A stretch of DNA of 17,090 nt. Source: CAZCPB01 sp964500365. Lineage in GTDB: Bacteria > Planctomycetota > Phycisphaerae > Phycisphaerales > UBA1924. Position numbers and translations under genes: made by a program. The stretch is taken from the NCBI GenBank assembly GCA_964500365.1, contig CAZCPB010000066.1:1-17090 (forward strand), written 5' to 3'. The notes below the pieces were generated by a model that did not search any database, was not told the origin of the DNA, and saw only the letters and a list, made by a program, of their open reading frames with translations. Every line of letters begins with the position of its first letter. The stretch's first letter is position 1. Positions 1 to 7,157 of the stretch are shown one piece after another.

Positions 1-500
1 CGCTGGGCCGTGACGACGATTGCGACCAGCGGCTCGTTGACGAAGCGGGAGAGCGCGTCTTCCAGCACGCCACGGGCCTGCTCGACCGTGCGGTTCGAGA
101 GGCTGATCTGACCGAGCTGGGGCAGGTCGACGTTGCCTCGGATGTCCACGATCCGCTCGTAGACGCTCGGCAGGCCGCGGTTGTCGATGTCGTCATAGAG
201 GGTGATCATGAGCTGATCGCCCGGGCCGATGCGGTACTCGCCCGGGTCGGGAATCAGGTCGGCGGGAGTGACGTCGCTGTACTCGACGAGATCGCCCGAG
301 CTGTCCTCGATCGCGGCGATTCGCTCGAGGATCGGAACGACGGTGGGGGTGTGCTCCCAGCGGCCGGTCACGCTCGGGTCGAGGAACGAATCGGTCTCGC
401 AGCCGCCGAGGGGGAGGGCGCCCACGGCGGCGCACGCGCCCAGCAGCGCCAACGACCGGAAGCCCCAGGACCCGTGACGGCGACGAACGGTGTGGAACAC
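1..500 (-). CDS. Polysaccharide export lipoprotein, Wza-like (5' part only)
   Basis: This is the N-terminal 166 codons of an outer-membrane polysaccharide export protein; the rest lies beyond base 1. Reading starts at GTG 500, six bases after a GAGGAG Shine-Dalgarno sequence. A basic N-terminus and a hydrophobic stretch lead to a lipobox, LPLGGC, with the lipidated Cys at residue 34. The Poly_export signature YRIGPGDQLMITLYD lies at about residues 88-102, followed by VDIRGNVDLPQLGQI and an ARGVLEDAL helix, as in Wza/KpsD-type proteins. The family forms the outer-membrane channel for capsule or exopolysaccharide and usually works with a Wzz-type co-polymerase. It is transcribed away from lipA, so it has its own promoter in the 501-801 gap. 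Family assignment is strong. The exact polysaccharide cannot be told. Confidence 0.88.
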   Translation of the reverse strand, partial: MFHTVRRRHGSWGFRSLALLGACAAVGALPLGGCETDSFLDPSVTGRWEHTPTVVPILERIAAIEDSSGDLVEYSDVTPADLIPDPGEYRIGPGDQLMITLYDDIDNRGLPSVYERIVDIRGNVDLPQLGQISLSNRTVEQARGVLEDALSRFVNEPLVAIVVTAQ

Positions 501-801
501 GCCCTGCTCCTCAAGTGCCGGTCCGGCACGCTGCCGGGGGCGGAAACCTAGCTGGGGAAGAACCGGAGTCAACCGCGCCCCGTCCCGGCGGAGCGCACCC
601 TGTCCTGTAAGACCAGCAGCATCGACCGATACATACGGGCCGGTTCAGCGACCGGGCCGATTTTACGGGCTCTCCGCGTGCCGAGTTCACGCCGAAACGA
701 AGGCGAGCCTTCGCCGGGCTGCACGCGACAGCAGAAACTGCGCGTCATGAGGGGCCCTCCGAGGGACCGACGGGCCGCGACGCTACCATTGAGCCTTCCC
801 T
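501..801. other. Divergent intergenic region between export gene and lipA
   Basis: About 300 bases without a convincing gene. It must hold promoters for both flanking genes. On the minus strand TAAAAT (complement of 660-665) is a fair -10 candidate for the export gene, but I see no good -35 with it, and the leader would be about 155 bases. On the plus strand TACCAT at 784-789 lies just before lipA and is listed separately. Short open frames here have no family resemblance and look like high-GC noise. Confidence 0.5.
784..789 (+). promoter_or_regulatory. Candidate -10 element of lipA (TACCAT)
   Basis: TACCAT ends 12 bases before the lipA ATG. There is no Shine-Dalgarno sequence between it and the start. 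With a normal -10 to start-site distance the leader would be only about five bases. The same TAC-type hexamer sits in a comparable place before several other genes in the window. No clear -35 is visible. Inferred. Confidence 0.45.
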
Positions 802-1920
802 ATGGCCGACACCCCGCATGTGCAGGCGCGACGCCCCGGGACACAGGACCCCGACGCGCTGGCCCGGACGCTGGCCCGCCACCCCAGGCCGGCCGGGGGC
901 GATCCCCTGCGACGGGTCGATGCACCGGTGTTCAGCCTGTCCGGGATGATCCTGAACAACGGGGCGGGGCCGGAGCAACTGGCCATCAAGAAGAAGCCCC
1001 CGTGGCTTCGGGCCCGGGTTCCGGGCGGGGAGGGTTACCACCGGCTGCGGAACATCCTGAGCGAGCACCGCCTGCACACCGTCTGCGAGGAGGCCGGGTG
1101 CCCGAACATGGGCGAGTGCTGGGCGCGTGGGGTCGCGACCATCATGATCCTCGGCGACACCTGCACCCGGGCCTGCGGGTTCTGCAACGTGAAGACCGGC
1201 CGCCCGGCATCGCTCGACAAGGACGAGCCCCGGCGCGTGGCCGAGAGCATGCGCCTGATGTGGGAAGGCTCAGGGCCCGGAGCGCGGACGCTCAAGCACA
1301 TCGTGATCACGAGCGTGAACCGCGACGAGCTGCCCGACGGCGGCGCGGGCGTGTGGGCCGAGACCATCATCCGGACCAAGGAGGCGTGCCCGGGCCTGTC
1401 GATCGAGGTGTTAATCCCGGACTTCGAGGGCAACCGCGGCGCGCTGCAGATGGTGATCGACGCGCGGCCCCACATCATCAACCACAATCTCGAGACGGTC
1501 CGGCGGATGTACCCGGCGGTGCGGCCGAGCGCGAAGTTCGACCGCTCGCTGGAACTGCTCCGGCGCGTGAAGGACGCGGGCATGGTCGCCAAGACCGGGA
1601 TCATGGTCGGGATCGGCGAGCGTGATGAAGAAATCTCGGCGCTGATGCGCGAGGTACTGCACGCGACCCGCTCCGCGCCGGGCGATCCCTGCGACATCCT
1701 CACCATCGGCCAGTACCTCCAGCCGACGCGGAACCACCTGCCGATCGACCGGTGGGTGACGCCGGAGCAGTTCGCGGCGTTCAAAGCCGAGGGGCTCGCC
1801 CTGGGATTCAAGGTCGTCGAGAGCGGGCCGCTGGTGCGGAGCAGTTACCATGCGGATCACCAGGCGGACGTGTTGACGGAAGTCGCGGCCGAGCGCGATC
1901 GGCGCGACGGGACGCGATGA
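802..1920 (+). CDS. lipA: Lipoyl synthase (radical SAM)
   Basis: 372 residues. LipA inserts two sulfur atoms into protein-bound octanoyl groups to make lipoyl cofactor for 2-oxoacid dehydrogenases and the glycine cleavage system; it is cytoplasmic and oxygen-sensitive. The auxiliary 4Fe-4S cluster motif is C95-x4-C100-x5-C106 (CEEAGCPNMGEC), and the radical SAM motif is C121-x3-C125-x2-C128 (CTRACGFC). The C-terminal RSSYHAD at 346-352 supplies the conserved serine ligand of the auxiliary cluster. ITSVNRDELPDGGA, NHNLETV and GQYLQPTRNHLP are also family hallmarks. The roughly 50 residues before the conserved core are longer than in E. coli LipA, and the first 35 or so are low-complexity, so a later start is possible. 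I kept ATG 802 because a -10-like element precedes it. No lipB is seen in the window. Confidence 0.97.
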   Translation: MADTPHVQARRPGTQDPDALARTLARHPRPAGGDPLRRVDAPVFSLSGMILNNGAGPEQLAIKKKPPWLRARVPGGEGYHRLRNILSEHRLHTVCEEAGCPNMGECWARGVATIMILGDTCTRACGFCNVKTGRPASLDKDEPRRVAESMRLMWEGSGPGARTLKHIVITSVNRDELPDGGAGVWAETIIRTKEACPGLSIEVLIPDFEGNRGALQMVIDARPHIINHNLETVRRMYPAVRPSAKFDRSLELLRRVKDAGMVAKTGIMVGIGERDEEISALMREVLHATRSAPGDPCDILTIGQYLQPTRNHLPIDRWVTPEQFAAFKAEGLALGFKVVESGPLVRSSYHADHQADVLTEVAAERDRRDGTR

Positions 1921-2037
1921 GATTCTCAGCGGCATCCGTGAACCCAGTGGTGTCCGCGGCGCTTCATGATCGGGGAGGTACGCCCTGACGCGCAACGGTG
2001 GTGCCGACCGGGGCGCGGGGGCATTGCGGGAGTTGCC

Positions 2038-2631
2038 ATGTTCAACGCGCTAATCCGGACCGCGGTGATTCTTGCCGGACTCGCCTGGGCGATCACCCTC
2101 GGGGCGTGCGCCACGCCCTCGGTGCACCCGATCTATACCGCCGACGACAAGCCGGTGATCGAGCCCGGGCTTGTCGGAACGTGGAATACGGCCGACGACA
2201 AGGCAACCTATACCGTCTCCCGCGCCGGCGACGGTTACCGCCTGGTCATCAAGGACAACGAGCCCAAGGACGCCAGGCAGTGGGAGTTCGCCGTGCGGCT
2301 GGTGATGCTCGGCGATACGAGCTTCGCCGATTTCGCCGCGCCCGAGAAAGAGAGCGCGGCGATCGGCGAGAAGTGGGGGCCGCTCTTCGTGCCGACGCAC
2401 ATGTTCGCGGCGTGGGCGCTCGACAAGGACGCGCTCACCGTGCGGATGCTCAAGAAAGACTGGTTCAAGCAGGGCGTGGCGGAGAAGAAGTTCACGCTCG
2501 CGCACACGCGCGTGGATGACGAGTTCCTGATTACGGCGGAGACCAGGGACCTTCAGGCGTTCCTGAAGGAGCACGCCAAGGACGAGAAGGCGTTCGGGGA
2601 TGTGGTGAAGCTGGAGCGCGTGAAGCCGTAA
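2038..2631 (+). CDS. Small putative lipoprotein, paralogue of the next gene
   Basis: 197 residues, function unknown. The ATG at 2038 follows a GGGAG Shine-Dalgarno sequence; an in-frame ATG at 1966 would add 24 residues with no signal-peptide character and is rejected. The N-terminus is a signal peptide ending in the lipobox TLGAC, with Cys24 as the predicted lipidated residue, so the protein should be anchored on the periplasmic side of a membrane. The mature part is polar, begins with a GLVGTWNT segment and is rich in alternating beta-like stretches. It aligns by eye, segment by segment, with the downstream lipoprotein (GTW/GVW, YTVSR/FTVTE, LFVPTHM/LVLPLHI, VVKLERV/MVLHRV). It lies 117 bases after lipA with no terminator seen and probably belongs to the same transcript. 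Confidence 0.85.
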   Translation: MFNALIRTAVILAGLAWAITLGACATPSVHPIYTADDKPVIEPGLVGTWNTADDKATYTVSRAGDGYRLVIKDNEPKDARQWEFAVRLVMLGDTSFADFAAPEKESAAIGEKWGPLFVPTHMFAAWALDKDALTVRMLKKDWFKQGVAEKKFTLAHTRVDDEFLITAETRDLQAFLKEHAKDEKAFGDVVKLERVKP

Positions 2632-2651
2632 GTCCTGACCGGAGAGACATC

Positions 2652-3350
2652 ATGCGACCGATCGCCGTTGCCGCTCTTCTGGCTGTTCTCCCGGTGCTCG
2701 CGGCGTGCAACTCCATGGAGCCGCCGTACCCCGCCGCGGCGGTCGTGTTCGATGAAACGCTCCTGGGGGTGTGGCAGACACCGCCGCCGAAAGCCGGAGA
2801 GCGCGAAGAAGAAGCGCGCTTCACGGTCACGGAGCGCAGGGTGGATGTTTTCAACGGTCGGCTCAACCCGGAACTGAGTGCGAGCGACACCGAGCAGGCG
2901 CGGGCGTACGAGGTGACGTCGCCGACTAGAGATCGGCGCGGCGACTACAAGTTCCACGCGTACCTGGTCCGCGCCGGAGAGAGCACATTCCTCGGGGTGC
3001 AGACCGATCCGGCGGAGTTGGAGAGGATCGCGCCTTCTGCCCTGGTGCTGCCGCTGCACATCCTGATGAGAATCGAGCGCGACGGCGACACGGTAACGCT
3101 GAACCTGCCGAACGCGCCCCTGGTCGCGTGGGTTCCCCTCGCCTCGGGTTGGCTCGACACCGACCCGGCGAAGGAGCCCGTTGTCTCCGGGCCGAGCGGC
3201 GAGCGGTCAACGATCATCCTGACAAACTCGATCGACCGCGTGCTGGAAGTGTGCCGCGAGCGGGCTGCGCGGCCTGACCTGTGGTCCGAAGAGCCCATGG
3301 TGCTTCATCGCGTGAAAGATGAAGCGGACGTGACGGCGGAGCAGCGATGA
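2652..3350 (+). CDS. Small putative lipoprotein, paralogue of the preceding gene
   Basis: 232 residues, function unknown. The ATG at 2652 follows GGAGAG by five bases and lies 20 bases after the previous stop. The signal peptide ends in the strong lipobox VLAAC with Cys19. After a short linker comes LLGVWQ, then beta-type segments including YKFHAYLVRAGESTFLGV, LVLPLHILMRIERDGDTVTL and a C-terminal helix ending in PMVLHRV. The order and spacing of these blocks match the upstream lipoprotein, so the pair looks like an old tandem duplication. The stop codon overlaps the start of the next gene in an ATGA, which implies translational coupling. It may bind a small ligand or help envelope assembly, but nothing in the sequence says which. 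Confidence 0.85.
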   Translation: MRPIAVAALLAVLPVLAACNSMEPPYPAAAVVFDETLLGVWQTPPPKAGEREEEARFTVTERRVDVFNGRLNPELSASDTEQARAYEVTSPTRDRRGDYKFHAYLVRAGESTFLGVQTDPAELERIAPSALVLPLHILMRIERDGDTVTLNLPNAPLVAWVPLASGWLDTDPAKEPVVSGPSGERSTIILTNSIDRVLEVCRERAARPDLWSEEPMVLHRVKDEADVTAEQR

Positions 3351-3790
3351 CCGACCTCGAACTCTGGCAGTCCTTCCACGCGCGCACGCTCCCCGCCAAG
3401 GACTGGACGCACGAGGCGCACCTCCGCATCGCCTACATGTACATGCGGCGGTGGGAGATCGACGAGGCGCACCTGCTCTTTCGCATCCACCTGATCCGGC
3501 TCAACATATTCCACGACGTGCCCGAGTCCAAGGACCGCGGCTACCACGACACGCTCACGCGCGGCTGGCTCGTGGTGGTGGCGGATGCGGTCCGGCGGGA
3601 TGGGCTGAGAGTCGGCGAGGGCGAGCCCGGCGCGCCGGGCCCGGGCGCCCCATCGCTCGAGTTCATCGCGCGCCATCCGGAGTTTCAGAACCGCAAGATC
3701 ATGCTGAACTGGTACACGCGCGAGCGGATCAACTCGGTCGAGGCGAGGGCGAGGTGGGTGGAGCCGGATGTTGCGCCCCTTCGCGCCTGA
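3347..3790 (+). CDS. Conserved protein of unknown function with WTHxAHL motif
   Basis: 147 residues, cytoplasmic by appearance (no signal peptide or membrane segment). It starts inside the ATGA overlap with the preceding lipoprotein gene. Visible signatures are TLPAKDWTHEAHL at residues 14-26 and GYHDTLTRGWL at 65-75, with HPEF and NWYTRERI further on. I recall the pairing of a WTHxAHL block with a GYHxT block from a widespread family of small bacterial proteins with no assigned function; the paired histidines could be a metal or catalytic site, but that is inference. The protein is mostly helical by composition. The link to two lipoproteins is by operon only and gives no clear role. Confidence 0.85.
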   Translation: MTDLELWQSFHARTLPAKDWTHEAHLRIAYMYMRRWEIDEAHLLFRIHLIRLNIFHDVPESKDRGYHDTLTRGWLVVVADAVRRDGLRVGEGEPGAPGPGAPSLEFIARHPEFQNRKIMLNWYTRERINSVEARARWVEPDVAPLRA

Positions 3791-3832
3791 GAGTTGCGGA
3801 GTGCCCGCCCGGTGCAGTACAAACTGGAGCGG

Positions 3833-6427
3833 ATGATCCCGCGAACGAGCCAGATTCGAGGAACGGTCACCATGCTCCTGCTCGTCGCGCTCGCGGGCGC
3901 GGCGGTCGCGCTGCTTCCAAAGAGCGTGCAGCCTCGCGGCGGGGATCCCCACTCCGATCCGCCGCCGAGCGAGGCCGTCCCGTCGAGTCCACGCGATCCG
4001 GACGCGCCGATCTATTCTCCGCAGGATGCTTTGCGGCTGTTCACGCTCGACCCGCGCTTCACGATCTCCCTCGCCGCCGCCGAGCCCATGATCGAGGCGC
4101 CCGTCTGCATGGCCTTCGATGAGGACGGGCGGGCGTGGGTCGTCGAGATGCGCGGCTACATGCGCGACACGCAGGGCTCGACCGAGGGGGAGCCGACCGG
4201 GCGCATCACGATCCTCGAAGACGCCGACGGCGACGGTGTGTTCGACAAAGGCACGGTCTTTCTCGACAAGCTCGTCATGCCGCGCGGCGTGATGCCGTGC
4301 CACGGCGGGGCTCTGATCCTCGAGCCCCCGTCGCTGTACTTCTGCCGCGACACCGATGGCGACGGTGCGTGCGATGAGAAGCGCAAGCTCGCCGACGGCC
4401 TGGCGGGCCAGAACCCCGAGCACGCGCCCAACGGGCTCATCTACGGGCTCGACAATTGGATCAAGCTCTCGCAGTCGCCCGTCGAGTTCCGTTTCGACGG
4501 GGACAAACTCACATCGCGCAGGACACCCGGCCACGGACAGTGGGGGATCTCGCAGGACGATCTCGGCCGCCTCTACTACGCGCCCAACCCGGAGGCCCTG
4601 CGCGGCGACCTGATTCCCAAGCACTACTTCGCCCGCAACCCCGCCCAGCGCGAGATGCCGGGGATCAACGAGCTGCTCTGCCGCGACCAGACCGTCTGGC
4701 CCGCGCGTCCCACGCCGGGCGTGAACCGCGGCTACCTCGAAGGGATCCTGCGCCCGGACGGGACGCTCGCCAACCACACCGCCGCGTGTTCGCCGTTGAT
4801 CTACCGCGAATCGCTCCTGAATGACTGCCGCGGCGACGAATTCGTCTGCGAGCCCGCTGCGTACATGGTTCGGCGCCTGAAAGTCACCGAGACCCACGCC
4901 GGACCCCGGGCGCACAACGCGTACGAGAGGTCCGAGTTCCTCGCCTCGACCGACGAGCGATTCAGGCCCGTGGCGCTCGCCGCGGCCCCGGACGGTTCGC
5001 TCTGCATCGTGGACATGCACCGCGGCGTCATCCAGCATAAGACGTACCTCACGCCGTACCTGAAGGAACAGATCGACAGGAGAAGCCTGGAAAAGCCCCT
5101 CGACTGCGGCAGGATCTACCGCGTGACGCCCCGCGTTGCAGCGCCGGGCACGGGCCGCACCGAGCGCCTCCGCGAAGCCTCGGACCTGCGCCTGGTCGCA
5201 CTCCTCGAGCACCCCGACGCGTGGTGGCGACAGACCGCCCAGCGGCTGCTGGTCGAGCGCCGCGCGGTCGCCATGAGCGACGATGTGCGGCGCATCGCGA
5301 GGGGCCGGGGCGCCGCTGCCGCGCGGTTGCAGGCCCTCTGGACGCTCGAAGGGCTCGGCAGCCTCGTGCCCGACGATGTTCTCGCCGCCGCGGGCGATGA
5401 CGAGCCGTCGCTCCGCGCGGCGGGGTTCCGGCTCGCCGAACGCTGGCTGAACGCGCCCGAGGAGCGGGAACGACTTCTCGCGCGATTCCGACGCGCGATC
5501 GCGAGCGACGACAGCGCCGTCGCGCTGCAGTGCGTGCTCTCGCTGGGCGAGTACCGCGACGACGCGGCGCTGGACGCGATGGCGCTCACGGCGGAGCGCC
5601 ACGGACGCGATCCGCCCTTCCGCGCCGCGATCATCAGCGGCCTCGGCGGGCGTGAAGGCGAGTTCATCTCGCGAACGATGGCCGGGCCGTGGCTTGCCTC
5701 GGACTCGCGGCGCGCGGTCATGGCCGACGCCGCCGACAGCGGCTATCGATCCTCCAGCATCGAGCAGCGAACGAACTTGGTCGAACTGATCGCCGCCCCG
5801 GCCGGGCGCCCCGGTGATCGGTCCAAGGCGGAGTTCCTCCTGGCGCGCCTGCGCGAGGCGCAGCAGATCGAATCGCGCGGCCCGAAGACCGTGAGGCTCG
5901 CGCGCGAGCCTTCAGGCTGGAACGAACTCACGGCGGGGGACACGGCTCTCGCGACCGATGCCGCGGAATCCATGTTCTACCTCGACTGGCCCGGCCGCCC
6001 GCGCGTGGATCCGCCGCGGCGGGTCCGGGCGCTCACGCTCGAAGAATCGAACCGCTTCAAACGCGGCAGGTCACTCTTCGGCGTCTGCGCCGGTTGCCAT
6101 GGCAACGAGGGACAGGGGATGCCCGGCCAGATTCCGCCGCTGGCCGGCTCCGAACGCGCGCAGGGGCCCGCCGGGCGCGCGATCAGGGTGCTGCTCCAGG
6201 GCCTCGAGGGTCCGCTGGGCGCCGGGCCGAACGCCGCCATCAGCGGGTCGATGCCCGCTGCTCCCTTCCGGCACGACGAGGAGATCGCGGCGGTGCTCAC
6301 GTACGTACGCCAGGCGTGGGGCAACAACGGCGATCCGGTCTCGCGTGAGGACGTCCGCAAGGTGCGGGACGCGACACGCGGCCGAACAGCCCCGTGGAAA
6401 GCGGAGGAACTCGATGCGATCGAGTAA
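3833..6427 (+). CDS. PVC-type dehydrogenase-like protein: beta-propeller, HEAT region, cytochrome c
   Basis: 864 residues from ATG 3833. The start is uncertain: TTG 3794, GTG 3812 and ATG 3872 are in frame, and 3872 also keeps the N-terminal hydrophobic segment (residues 14-29), which acts as signal peptide or anchor. Residues about 60-440 form the planctomycete propeller domain related to glucose/sorbosone dehydrogenases, with FDEDGRAWVVEMRGYM, NPEHAPNGLIYGLDN and two calcium-loop-like DxDGDGxxD motifs. About 445-640 is helical and HEAT-like. The C-terminus is a class I cytochrome c with C752-A-G-C755-H756 and a likely distal ligand Met807 in GSMP. Members are thought to oxidise sugars or related substrates outside the cytoplasmic membrane and pass electrons to the heme. 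The gene overlaps the DUF1080 gene by 14 bases, which supports a role in carbohydrate breakdown. The substrate is unknown. Confidence 0.9.
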   Translation: MIPRTSQIRGTVTMLLLVALAGAAVALLPKSVQPRGGDPHSDPPPSEAVPSSPRDPDAPIYSPQDALRLFTLDPRFTISLAAAEPMIEAPVCMAFDEDGRAWVVEMRGYMRDTQGSTEGEPTGRITILEDADGDGVFDKGTVFLDKLVMPRGVMPCHGGALILEPPSLYFCRDTDGDGACDEKRKLADGLAGQNPEHAPNGLIYGLDNWIKLSQSPVEFRFDGDKLTSRRTPGHGQWGISQDDLGRLYYAPNPEALRGDLIPKHYFARNPAQREMPGINELLCRDQTVWPARPTPGVNRGYLEGILRPDGTLANHTAACSPLIYRESLLNDCRGDEFVCEPAAYMVRRLKVTETHAGPRAHNAYERSEFLASTDERFRPVALAAAPDGSLCIVDMHRGVIQHKTYLTPYLKEQIDRRSLEKPLDCGRIYRVTPRVAAPGTGRTERLREASDLRLVALLEHPDAWWRQTAQRLLVERRAVAMSDDVRRIARGRGAAAARLQALWTLEGLGSLVPDDVLAAAGDDEPSLRAAGFRLAERWLNAPEERERLLARFRRAIASDDSAVALQCVLSLGEYRDDAALDAMALTAERHGRDPPFRAAIISGLGGREGEFISRTMAGPWLASDSRRAVMADAADSGYRSSSIEQRTNLVELIAAPAGRPGDRSKAEFLLARLREAQQIESRGPKTVRLAREPSGWNELTAGDTALATDAAESMFYLDWPGRPRVDPPRRVRALTLEESNRFKRGRSLFGVCAGCHGNEGQGMPGQIPPLAGSERAQGPAGRAIRVLLQGLEGPLGAGPNAAISGSMPAAPFRHDEEIAAVLTYVRQAWGNNGDPVSREDVRKVRDATRGRTAPWKAEELDAIE

Positions 6428-7103
6428 GAGACCTGCCCGCGGCGCCCTCGCGTGCGGGGCGGTGATCATCGGCGCGTGCGCCGCACCGGGTCTTGGCGGG
6501 TGTGCGAAGCAGGTGATCGAATGTCCGGTCCCCGGGACCCGCTTGTTCGACGGTCAGACGTTGAACGGCTGGGTTCAACGTGGCGGGAAAGCCTCGTACA
6601 CCGTTGACGAAGGGTGCATCGTGGGACGCACCGCCCCGAACCAGCCCAACAGCTTCCTGTGCACCGAGCGAACATTTCGAAACTTCGATCTGACGCTCGA
6701 GTTCAGGATCGACCCCCAACTGAACTCCGGGATCCAGATCCGCTCCGAGAGCCGGTCCTCCTACAAGGACGGCGTCGTCCACGGCTACCAGGTCGAGATC
6801 GACCCCTCCGAGCGCGCCTGGACCGCCGGCCTGTACGACGAGTCCCGGCGCGGCTGGCTCGCGGACCTGAAGGACAACCCCGAGGCCCGCGCGGCGTTCC
6901 GGCAGAACGAGTGGAACCACCTGCGGATCCTCTGCGACGGGGACGAGTTCAGCACGTGGCTCAACGGCGTGCCCGCGGTTCAAGGCTTCCGCGACGCGAT
7001 GACCCCGGCGGGCTTCATCGGGCTCCAGGTGCACGGCGTGGGCGCCGAGGCGCGCCCGATGGAAGTGCGCTGGAGGAACATCCGCCTTCTCGAAATCGAC
7101 TGA
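6414..7103 (+). CDS. DUF1080 lipoprotein (3-keto-disaccharide hydrolase domain)
   Basis: 229 residues. ATG 6414 lies inside the end of the previous gene and is preceded by GGAGG with six-base spacing, so the two are translated from one message. The signal peptide ends in a lipobox: Cys30 in GLGGC is preferred, Cys22 in IIGAC is possible. The single domain is DUF1080, a concanavalin-like beta-sandwich: LFDGQTLNGW at the start, then SGIQIRSES, HGYQVEIDPSERAW, GLYDESRRGWL, EWNHLRILCDGD, STWLNG, GFIGLQVHG and EVRWRNIRLLEID at the end. Characterised family members hydrolyse 3-keto-glycosides, and many planctomycete copies are uncharacterised. Together with the dehydrogenase upstream, an oxidise-then-hydrolyse scheme is reasonable inference. 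Confidence 0.92.
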   Translation: MRSSKRPARGALACGAVIIGACAAPGLGGCAKQVIECPVPGTRLFDGQTLNGWVQRGGKASYTVDEGCIVGRTAPNQPNSFLCTERTFRNFDLTLEFRIDPQLNSGIQIRSESRSSYKDGVVHGYQVEIDPSERAWTAGLYDESRRGWLADLKDNPEARAAFRQNEWNHLRILCDGDEFSTWLNGVPAVQGFRDAMTPAGFIGLQVHGVGAEARPMEVRWRNIRLLEID

Positions 7104-7136
7104 GCGCGGCCGAACGGCGAGCGGGAAGTCGCTCCG

Positions 7137-7145
7137 TGGTACGAT
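7137..7145 (+). promoter_or_regulatory. Candidate extended -10 (TGG-TACGAT) of the phosphatase gene
   Basis: TGGTACGAT has a TGn extension before a TAC-type -10. The hexamer (7140-7145) ends 12 bases before ATG 7158, and no Shine-Dalgarno sequence lies between, so the leader would be around five bases. It marks a new transcription unit after the DUF1080 gene. No convincing -35 is seen. Inferred. Confidence 0.5.
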
Positions 7146-7157
7146 CGCGGGCGATCC

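Noticed and set aside
678..1625. Plus-strand open frame of 315 codons overlapping lipA
   Set aside because: Other-frame shadow; lipA motifs fix the real frame.
3305..5602. Very long open frame (765 codons) on the minus strand
   Set aside because: It lies opposite the cytochrome c dehydrogenase gene, whose propeller motifs prove the plus-strand reading. It is an Arg/Val/Gly-rich antisense shadow, common in high-GC DNA.
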